Of a DNA stretch of 10,656 nucleotides, positions 6,173 through 10,656 are shown piece by piece. Position 1 is the stretch's first letter, and each line of letters opens with the position of its first letter. Both the position numbers and the translations under genes were made by a program. This DNA is from Microbacterium sp. (GTDB lineage: Bacteria; Actinomycetota; Actinomycetes; Actinomycetales; Microbacteriaceae), in assembly GCA_003248845.1 (NCBI GenBank), contig QFPD01000034.1, positions 1 through 10,656 of the forward strand, written 5' to 3'. The notes below the pieces were generated by a model. The model made no database searches and was not told the origin of the DNA. It was given only the letters and a program-made list of their open reading frames with translations.

Positions 6173-7179
6173 AGGGTCACCCCCGACAGGCTGTTCGGCC
6201 GATCCAGCACGCGGTCGACCGCGTCGAGAATGCGATCGAGGTCCGGCACGTGATGCCGCTCGAGCTTGGCCGGGGGGTAGGGGATGTCGTGCCCCGTGAC
6301 CCGAGCGGGGGCCGCTTCGAGGTAATGGAAGCACTGCTCGGTGACACTCGCGATCAGCTCGGCCCCGACGCCCGCCTCACCCGCCGCCTCGTGCGTGACG
6401 ACGACGCGTCCGGTCTTTCGCACCGAAGCAGTGACGGTCCGATAGTCGACGGGTGAGAGGGAGCGCAGATCGATGACCTCGATAGAGATCCCCTCGTCGT
6501 CGGCGGCAGCTGCGGCATCCAGTGCCGTCACCGTCTGCGCACCGTACGTCAGGAGCGTCACATCCGTGCCTTCGCGTGCGACACGCGCGAGTCCCATCGG
6601 GGGCGCGTCGGCGATATCAGCGTCCGTGTCGACCTCTCCCTTGGTGTGATAGAGCCGCTTCGGCTCGAAGAAGACGACGGGATCGTCGCAGGCGATCGCC
6701 TGCTGCAGCATCGTGTACGCGTCCTGCGGGTTCGACACCGCGACCACGCGCAGGCCGGCGGTGTGCACGAAATAGGCTTCGGGCGACTCGGAATGGTGCT
6801 CGGCTGCGCCGACACCGCCGGCCCACGGAATCCGGATCGTGATCGGCATGTTGATGCGCCCACGGGTGCGGTAGTGCAGCTTCGCCACCTGGCAGACGAT
6901 CTGATCGAAGGCGGGGTAGACGAATCCGTCGAACTGGATCTCCACGACGGGGCGGAACCCGCGATAGGCGAGCCCGATCGCCGTGCCGACGATGCCGGAC
7001 TCCGCGAGCGGAGTGTCGATGACGCGCTGCGGCCCGAACTCGTCGAGCAGTCCGTCGGTGATGCGGAACACTCCGCCGAGCTTGCCGATGTCCTCCCCCA
7101 TGACGAGCACGCGGTCGTCGCGCGCCATCGCGCTGCGCAGGCCCGCGCCGATCGCCTTCCCCATGGTCAGCTGGGCCAT
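6169..7179 (-). CDS. bkdB: Branched-chain 2-oxoacid dehydrogenase E1 beta subunit
   Basis: A 336-residue E1 beta chain that pairs with BkdA to make the thiamine-diphosphate-dependent decarboxylase. It opens with the usual MAQLTMGKAIGAGL and MGEDIGKLGGVFR, then TPLAESGIVG with Glu60, the residue expected to activate the cofactor, and EHHSES (127-132) with the active-site His pair. The C-terminal transketolase-like half starts near 185 (VTLLTYG) and holds the E2 contact region. GYRGF/QFDGFVYPAFDQI spacing is as in branched-chain E1 beta proteins. ATG at 7179 is one base past the bkdA stop and has GAGGAGG (7192-7186) six bases upstream inside bkdA; its own stop overlaps the bkdC start. Both junctions indicate coupled translation. 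The long frame extending to 7434 is a shadow of bkdA. Confidence 0.93.
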   Translation of the reverse strand: MAQLTMGKAIGAGLRSAMARDDRVLVMGEDIGKLGGVFRITDGLLDEFGPQRVIDTPLAESGIVGTAIGLAYRGFRPVVEIQFDGFVYPAFDQIVCQVAKLHYRTRGRINMPITIRIPWAGGVGAAEHHSESPEAYFVHTAGLRVVAVSNPQDAYTMLQQAIACDDPVVFFEPKRLYHTKGEVDTDADIADAPPMGLARVAREGTDVTLLTYGAQTVTALDAAAAADDEGISIEVIDLRSLSPVDYRTVTASVRKTGRVVVTHEAAGEAGVGAELIASVTEQCFHYLEAAPARVTGHDIPYPPAKLERHHVPDLDRILDAVDRVLDRPNSLSGVTL

Positions 7180-7180
7180 C

Positions 7181-8296
7181 TCAGGCCTCCTCGTCCGCGA
7201 AGCCGTCGAGGTACGCGGCGAAGCGCTCGCGCTGGCGCGCGAGGCTCGAGTGCGGTTCGGCGTAGACATCGTCGAGCACCTCGATCGCGGGCCGGGTCTT
7301 CGCGGTGAGGACGGCGTCGCGCATCTCGGCTGCGAAGGCCGCGGCGGCCGCGGCGACCTCGGCGTCGAACGCGTCGTCGAACGCTCCGATGCGGCGCAGG
7401 TGCGCCTCGAGTCGCAGCAACGGATCACGGGCACGCCAGCGCTCCACCTCTTCCTTGTCGCGGTAGCGCGTGGGGTCGTCGGACGTCGTGTGGGGTCCCA
7501 TCCGGTACGTCACGGCCTCGATGAAGACGGGGCCGCCGCCGCGGCGCGCGTGATCGAGCGCCCATCGCATCGCGGCCGTGCACGCGACGACGTCGTTGCC
7601 GTCGACGCGCAGGCTCGGGATGCCGAAACCCGGCGCGCGCCCCGCGATGGGGAATCGGGACTGCACCGTGACGGGTTCGGAGATCGCCCACTGGTTGTTG
7701 GAGCAGACGAAGACGACGGGCGCCTGGAAGGAGGAGGCGAACACCATCGCCTCGTTGACGTCGCCCTGGCTCGTCGCGCCATCGCCGAAGTAGGCGACGG
7801 CGACCTGGTCGCCGCCGTCGCGTTGGACACCCATCCCGTACCCGACTGCGTGCAGCGGGTGCGCACCGATGATGATCTGCTGCGGGGCGAGGTGGAGATC
7901 GCGCGGGTCGTAGGTCGAGTGCACCTCGCCGCGCCACGCGAGGACGAGGTCGGCGGCCAGCGCGCCGCGACTGAGGAGCACTCCCGCTTCGCGGTACGAC
8001 GGGAAGAGGAAGTCGTCGGCGCGGCAGGCACGCGCGCTCCCGATCTGGATCGCCTCCTGGCCCTGCGCGGGGGCCCAGAGCCCCAGGTGCCCCTGCCGCT
8101 GCAGCGCGACGCCCTCGACGTCCGCACGCCGGGCGATCGTCATGCGGCGGTACAGGTCGCGAAGCTCGGCGACATCGATCTCCTCCGCCCAGCGGTCGAG
8201 GCGGGCGTCGTGGACCCGTTCGCCGTCGGGCGTCAGCAGCTGGGCGAGCTTGTCGGTGTCCTGCGCGAGCGCGGGCTCTGTGATCAGGGTGTGCAT
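7181..8296 (-). CDS. bkdA: Branched-chain 2-oxoacid dehydrogenase E1 alpha subunit
   Basis: A 371-residue E1 alpha chain. The thiamine-diphosphate motif is present as GDGATSQGDVNEAM (171-184) ending in NN (200-201). GQEAIQIG (79-86), FPSYREAG (98-105) and the loop GPHTTSDDPTRYR (267-279) are visible; the TSDD form is characteristic of branched-chain rather than pyruvate E1 alpha. Actinobacteria normally make acetyl-CoA with a homodimeric AceE, another reason to favour BCKDH. Automated pipelines may call it pdhA. Start choice: ATG codons at 8305 and 8296 are in frame; AAGGG (8310-8306) touches the first directly but sits nine bases before the second, so 8296 is preferred, with 8305 (three residues longer) possible. 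First gene of bkdABC; no E3 gene accompanies it. Probably controlled by the divergent Lrp-type regulator. Confidence 0.92.
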   Translation of the reverse strand: MHTLITEPALAQDTDKLAQLLTPDGERVHDARLDRWAEEIDVAELRDLYRRMTIARRADVEGVALQRQGHLGLWAPAQGQEAIQIGSARACRADDFLFPSYREAGVLLSRGALAADLVLAWRGEVHSTYDPRDLHLAPQQIIIGAHPLHAVGYGMGVQRDGGDQVAVAYFGDGATSQGDVNEAMVFASSFQAPVVFVCSNNQWAISEPVTVQSRFPIAGRAPGFGIPSLRVDGNDVVACTAAMRWALDHARRGGGPVFIEAVTYRMGPHTTSDDPTRYRDKEEVERWRARDPLLRLEAHLRRIGAFDDAFDAEVAAAAAAFAAEMRDAVLTAKTRPAIEVLDDVYAEPHSSLARQRERFAAYLDGFADEEA

Positions 8297-8377
8297 CGTC
8301 GTCATCCCTTCGGGGCGCGCCCGAGGCTTCGTGGGCCCCGGCACTTCCGGACGCCGGCACCGTCGCCGACTGGCTCG

Positions 8378-8406
8378 AGAGTACGTCCGACTCGCACCTC
8401 GCTCAA
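8378..8406 (-). promoter_or_regulatory. Candidate promoter of the bkdABC operon
   Basis: On the minus strand TTGAGC (8406-8401; four of six to the -35 consensus) and TACTCT (8383-8378; T-A-x-x-x-T) are separated by exactly 17 bases. Transcription would begin near 8371, leaving a leader of roughly 70 bases before bkdA. The -35 box overlaps the left arm of GCTCA-N17-TGAGC, a plausible regulator site. Confidence 0.4.
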
Positions 8407-8427
8407 GCATTCGAAGAGGGCCTGAGC
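8401..8427. promoter_or_regulatory. Inverted repeat GCTCA-N17-TGAGC, possible Lrp-type operator
   Basis: Five-base arms spaced by 17 bases, with a TTCGAA palindrome (8410-8415) near the centre. The position between the divergent bkdA and lrp-type genes, over the bkdA -35 box, makes it the best candidate binding site for the regulator. Arms this short can arise by chance, so this rests mainly on position. Confidence 0.3.
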
Positions 8428-8472
8428 ATGTTGCACGGTCCGGTAGTAAGAACGCTGCTAGGATCCAGCACT

Positions 8473-8976
8473 ATGGGTTCTCTTGATCGCGTCGACCTCG
8501 AGCTGCTGAGCGCGCTCGCCGATGATCACCGCGCCACCGTCGTCGCCCTCGCGGACCGCCTCGGATTGTCGCGCAACACTGTGCAGGCGCGCATGCTGCG
8601 GCTGGAGCGATCCGGCGTCTTCCACTCCTACGAGCGCGCCATGTCGACCCAGGCGCTGGGGCTCCCGATCGAAGCCATGGTGAGCGTCATGGTGCGCCAG
8701 GCCGACCTCCCGCGCATCACGACCGCGATCGCCGAGATCCCCGAGGTCGTCCAAGCGCACGGGATGAGCGGTCACGTGGATCTGCTCGTCCGCGTCGTCG
8801 CCCGCGACACCCAGCATCTCTTCGACGTGGATGCGCGGATCCTCGCGATCGAAGGCGTCGAGCGCACGGAGACCTCCCTCGTGATGGGCGAGGTCATCGG
8901 CTATCGCGTGCGGCCCCTTCTCGAGGCATCGAGCCGGGAGCCGGTGCTGCGGGAATCGGCTCGACGGGAATCGTAG
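8473..8976 (+). CDS. Lrp/AsnC-family transcriptional regulator, probable bkd regulator
   Basis: A 167-residue feast/famine regulator. Residues 3-50 form the winged helix-turn-helix (LDRVDLELLSAL, then DRLGLSRNTVQARMLRLERSG with the recognition helix at about 32-46). Residues 65-140 are the RAM effector and oligomer domain, with GMSGHVDLLVRVVA (97-110) at the usual amino acid binding turn. The last 25 residues are a charged tail (EASSREPVLRESARRES) that overlaps the convergent exporter gene. Start at 8473 puts LDRVDLELL five residues in, as in the family, with AGGA nine bases upstream; an in-frame ATG at 8428 has a fair AGAGGG site but would add 15 residues not expected in the family. Divergence from bkdABC recalls Pseudomonas BkdR, an Lrp-type activator of bkd; a branched-chain amino acid as effector is inference. 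Confidence 0.92.
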   Translation: MGSLDRVDLELLSALADDHRATVVALADRLGLSRNTVQARMLRLERSGVFHSYERAMSTQALGLPIEAMVSVMVRQADLPRITTAIAEIPEVVQAHGMSGHVDLLVRVVARDTQHLFDVDARILAIEGVERTETSLVMGEVIGYRVRPLLEASSREPVLRESARRES

Positions 8977-10015
8977 CCGCGCGATCGAGTTCGGCGTCCG
9001 CGCTGTCGCCGGCATCCATTCGCACCAGCACGACGCCCACGAGGAGCACGGCGCCGCCGACGATCTGGATCGGCCCGGGCCTCTCCCCGAGAAGCAGCCA
9101 CGCGAACCCGAGGGCGAAGAGGACCTCGCTCAAGCCGATGAAGGAGGCGAGGCGAGATCCGACGCGCGGAACGGCCATGACGCCGAGCGCGTAGCCGAGG
9201 GTCGTCCCCACCGCGCCCACCCAGAGGATCGGAAGGATGCCGGGGACCTCGACGCCGCGGAACGCGACCGTCACAGCGGGGGCGGCGAACGGCAGCGCGC
9301 CCGTCGCCGCGAGCAGAGCCATGAATCCCGCGCCGACGAGCAGACCCCCCGATGCGAGGGCGAGGGGAGGCAGATCGTCGCCGGTGCGTTCGCTCATCAC
9401 GAAGTACACGCAGACCGTGACCGCAGCACCGAGCGCGAGGAGCGTGCCGATGAGGTCGAAACGCGCTCCGGAGATGTCGACGACGAGAACGAGACCCACG
9501 ATCGCGATGATCGACCCGAGGATGACGAGCAGCGACGGCGCGCGCCTCGTACGCAGCCAGACGAATCCGACGAGGAGGACGGGGGCAAGGTACTGGATGA
9601 GCAACGCAACCGCGACCGGCATCCGCTGCATTGCGGAGAAGAACAGCAGTTGGCATCCTGCGACGGGAACGAGCCCGAACGCGACGAGCGAGCGCCAGTG
9701 CCGGCGCAGAAACGATCGCTCCCGGCACATCGCCCGCACGAGAGCGGGTGACAGGATGAGGCCGGCGAGCCCCATGCGCACCACCAGTGCGGCGGACAGG
9801 GACCACCCGGCCTCCAGCAGCGGCTTGACGAGTGGACCGCTCGACGAGAAGGCGAGCGCCGAGGTGACGGCCATGACGATGCCGACGGTGCGCTTCCGCG
9901 CGAGTGCGCCCGCACCGACGGGGCGAGTGGCGCCACGGTGCGCCGTGGTCGGGGCGAGCGCAGCGGGTGCGATGATCTCGAGCGGAGCGGTGTGCGTCAC
10001 CGGCGGTCCTGTCAT
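8894..10015 (-). CDS. EamA/DMT-superfamily transporter (RhaT/YdcZ-like exporter)
   Basis: A 373-residue inner-membrane protein of the drug/metabolite transporter superfamily with two EamA repeats and about ten membrane helices. The first helix starts near residue 43 after a 40-residue cytoplasmic tail; the end of repeat 1 holds QYLAPVLLVGFVWLR (141-155), and the end of repeat 2 holds GLSEVLFALGFAWLLLGE (294-311) then IQIVGGAVLLVGVVLV, the standard closing helices. A hydrophilic Pro/Ala-rich tail follows (about 333-373). The substrate is unknown; the superfamily exports amino acids, metabolites and drugs. ATG at 10015 has no clear ribosome site, so the leader may be very short or the start slightly further in. 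It shares a 55-bp divergent region with a CGNR zinc-finger gene, its probable regulator, and its last 83 bp overlap the lrp-type gene tail to tail. Confidence 0.9.
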   Translation of the reverse strand: MTGPPVTHTAPLEIIAPAALAPTTAHRGATRPVGAGALARKRTVGIVMAVTSALAFSSSGPLVKPLLEAGWSLSAALVVRMGLAGLILSPALVRAMCRERSFLRRHWRSLVAFGLVPVAGCQLLFFSAMQRMPVAVALLIQYLAPVLLVGFVWLRTRRAPSLLVILGSIIAIVGLVLVVDISGARFDLIGTLLALGAAVTVCVYFVMSERTGDDLPPLALASGGLLVGAGFMALLAATGALPFAAPAVTVAFRGVEVPGILPILWVGAVGTTLGYALGVMAVPRVGSRLASFIGLSEVLFALGFAWLLLGERPGPIQIVGGAVLLVGVVLVRMDAGDSADAELDRAATIPVEPIPAAPAPGSMPREGAARDSR

Positions 10016-10036
10016 GAGTGTTGGGTCTTTACACTG

Positions 10037-10052
10037 GTGACAGTACTGCCAC
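10037..10052. promoter_or_regulatory. Operator-like palindrome between the EamA and CGNR genes
   Basis: GTGACAGTACTGCCAC, symmetric at seven of eight base pairs about the perfect core CAGTACTG (10041-10048); one further pair matches two positions out. An overlapping ACTG-GTGA-CAGT lies at 10034-10044. The palindrome covers the likely -10 boxes of both divergent genes, so one bound dimer could control both. Confidence 0.5.
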
Positions 10053-10069
10053 GATCAGTCAGGAGTCAA
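10040..10069 (-). promoter_or_regulatory. Candidate promoter of the EamA transporter gene
   Basis: On the minus strand TTGACT (10069-10064; five of six to the -35 consensus) and TACTGT (10045-10040; T-A-x-x-x-T) are 18 bases apart. Transcription would start near 10032, about 17 bases before the ATG. The -10 falls within the palindrome at 10037-10052. Confidence 0.45.
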
Positions 10070-10070
10070 T

Positions 10071-10631
10071 GTGGTATTCATCCATGACACCGAGCAGTCG
10101 CTGCGCGCGGCCGCCGCACTCGTGAACACGCTCCCGCACGTGGGGACGGAAGCGGTCGATCAGCTCGAGACACAGGCCGATTTCGACGCGTACCTCGACG
10201 AGTACGCCTACACCGGGACGTTCTATCGCGACGACGCGGAACTCGAGGCGGTGCGGGCTAATCGCGGTCGTCTCCGTGGGCTCTGGGACGTCGATCGCGA
10301 CGCGGCCGTCCCGATCGTCAACGCGATGCTGCGCGACGGGAGCGCGCTCCCCCAGCTCGTCATCCACGACGGATTCGACTGGCACATCCACGCAACCGAG
10401 TCGGATGCCCCGCTATCGGTGCGCATGCTCGTCGAAGCGGCGATGGCGTTCGTCGACGTCATCCGCGCCGACCAATGGGACCGGGTGCGCATCTGCGAGG
10501 CGGATGACTGCGACGCCGTTTACGTCGACTTCTCGAAGAACGGGTCGAAGCGCTACTGCGACACCGGCAACTGCGGCAATCGTATGAACGTCATCGCGTA
10601 TCGCCGGCGGAAGGCCGAAGAAAGCGCCTGA
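10071..10631 (+). CDS. ABATE / CGNR zinc-finger domain protein, putative regulator
   Basis: A 186-residue protein with the two-part layout of the CGNR family: an N-terminal helical ABATE domain (about 1-130; FIHDTEQSLRAAAALVNTLP at the start) and a C-terminal zinc finger (about 138-180). The metal ligands are Cys142, Cys147, Cys163 and Cys168, the last starting the namesake CGNR (168-171); VDFSKNGSKRYC and the basic tail RMNVIAYRRRK match the family pattern and look suited to bind DNA. The GTG at 10071 has AGGAG five bases upstream; an ATG two bases earlier is out of frame. The family is little studied and thought to be transcription factors, perhaps stress-related. Its divergence from an EamA exporter across a shared palindrome suggests it controls that exporter. 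The ligand is unknown. Confidence 0.9.
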   Translation: MVFIHDTEQSLRAAAALVNTLPHVGTEAVDQLETQADFDAYLDEYAYTGTFYRDDAELEAVRANRGRLRGLWDVDRDAAVPIVNAMLRDGSALPQLVIHDGFDWHIHATESDAPLSVRMLVEAAMAFVDVIRADQWDRVRICEADDCDAVYVDFSKNGSKRYCDTGNCGNRMNVIAYRRRKAEESA

Positions 10632-10656
10632 TCGCCGCCGCCGCCTGCTGCGGGGT

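Larger units (their letters stand above)
8306..8472. other. Divergent bkdA / Lrp-type regulator intergenic region
   Basis: About 170 bp without a supported gene. It holds the candidate bkdA promoter (8378-8406), an inverted repeat GCTCA-N17-TGAGC (8401-8427) overlapping that promoter's -35 box, a TAGGAT (8459-8464) that could be the -10 of a near-leaderless transcript for the regulator, a 10-bp palindrome GGGCGCGCCC (8313-8322), and CGGGGC/GCCCCG arms (8311-8316, 8335-8340) that could fold in the bkdA leader. CCGGCAC is repeated at 8338 and 8354. No small ORF with a good ribosome site stands out. Confidence 0.55.

Noticed and set aside
4751..8305. Assignment of the E1/E2 operon as pyruvate dehydrogenase
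   Set aside because: The TSDD loop of E1 alpha, the Lrp-type neighbour and the usual actinobacterial use of AceE favour a branched-chain enzyme; pyruvate activity remains possible but is the weaker reading.
6983..8425. 480-codon open frame on the plus strand opposite bkdA and bkdB
   Set aside because: Same reason: low-complexity composition, no domain, and it covers two well-conserved genes; nothing indicates translation.
8428..8472. Upstream ATG (8428) as the Lrp-type regulator start
   Set aside because: It has a fair ribosome site, but Lrp/AsnC proteins begin a few residues before the LDxxDxxLL helix; the extra 15 residues look like leader DNA. Not fully excluded.
1..10656. Search for CRISPR arrays, tRNA/rRNA genes, insertion sequences, toxin-antitoxin or phage-defence genes
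   Set aside because: No regularly spaced repeats, no cloverleaf-like or rRNA sequence, no transposase or defence-type domain was seen; all large frames are explained by metabolic, regulatory and transport genes.

Overview
The window reads as a stretch of chromosome from a high-GC actinobacterium. My estimate is about 70% G+C, and the protein families and codon use point to Microbacteriaceae, probably a Microbacterium-like organism; that placement is inference, not proven. Coding density is very high. No stretch over 300 bases lacks a gene (the longest gap is about 176 bp, between bkdA and its divergent Lrp-type regulator). I see no rRNA, tRNA, CRISPR array, insertion sequence or clear sign of recent transfer.

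Layout: (1) 2-334 (+), the 3' end of an SGNH/GDSL hydrolase, convergent with (2) a TrmH/SpoU-type RNA methyltransferase, 364-1170 (-). (3) Divergent from that, a class II (SIRT4-like) sirtuin, 1269-2120 (+), then (4) a histidine-phosphatase/phosphoglycerate-mutase-family protein, 2184-2801 (+). (5) An acyl-CoA dehydrogenase, 2804-3985 (-), divergent from (6) a TetR-family regulator, 4112-4726 (+); their shared region holds two tandem copies of GTTA-N8-TAAC. (7) A three-gene, translationally coupled branched-chain 2-oxoacid dehydrogenase operon on the minus strand: bkdA (E1 alpha), bkdB (E1 beta), bkdC (lipoyl E2), 8296 down to 4751. (8) Divergent from it, an Lrp/AsnC regulator, 8473-8976 (+). 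(9) An EamA/DMT-family exporter, 8894-10015 (-), whose 3' end overlaps the lrp-type gene by 83 bp, divergent across 55 bp from (10) an ABATE/CGNR zinc-finger protein, 10071-10631 (+), with a palindrome in between.

Functional reading: the centre of the window looks like branched-chain amino acid / branched acyl-CoA catabolism. BkdABC would convert branched 2-oxoacids to acyl-CoAs, the acyl-CoA dehydrogenase would take the next step, and each block has its own local regulator (Lrp type for bkd, TetR type for the dehydrogenase). The dihydrolipoamide dehydrogenase (E3) is not here and must be supplied elsewhere. A SIRT4-like sirtuin lies about 2.6 kb from the lipoyl-E2 gene; because mitochondrial SIRT4 and E. 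coli CobB are reported to act on lipoylated dehydrogenase E2s, a functional link is a testable guess. I do not see a clearly new multi-gene system. The strongest under-described elements are the tandem TetR operator, the EamA-CGNR divergent pair with its palindrome, and an over-represented GGATGCC/GGCATCC heptamer spread through the window.
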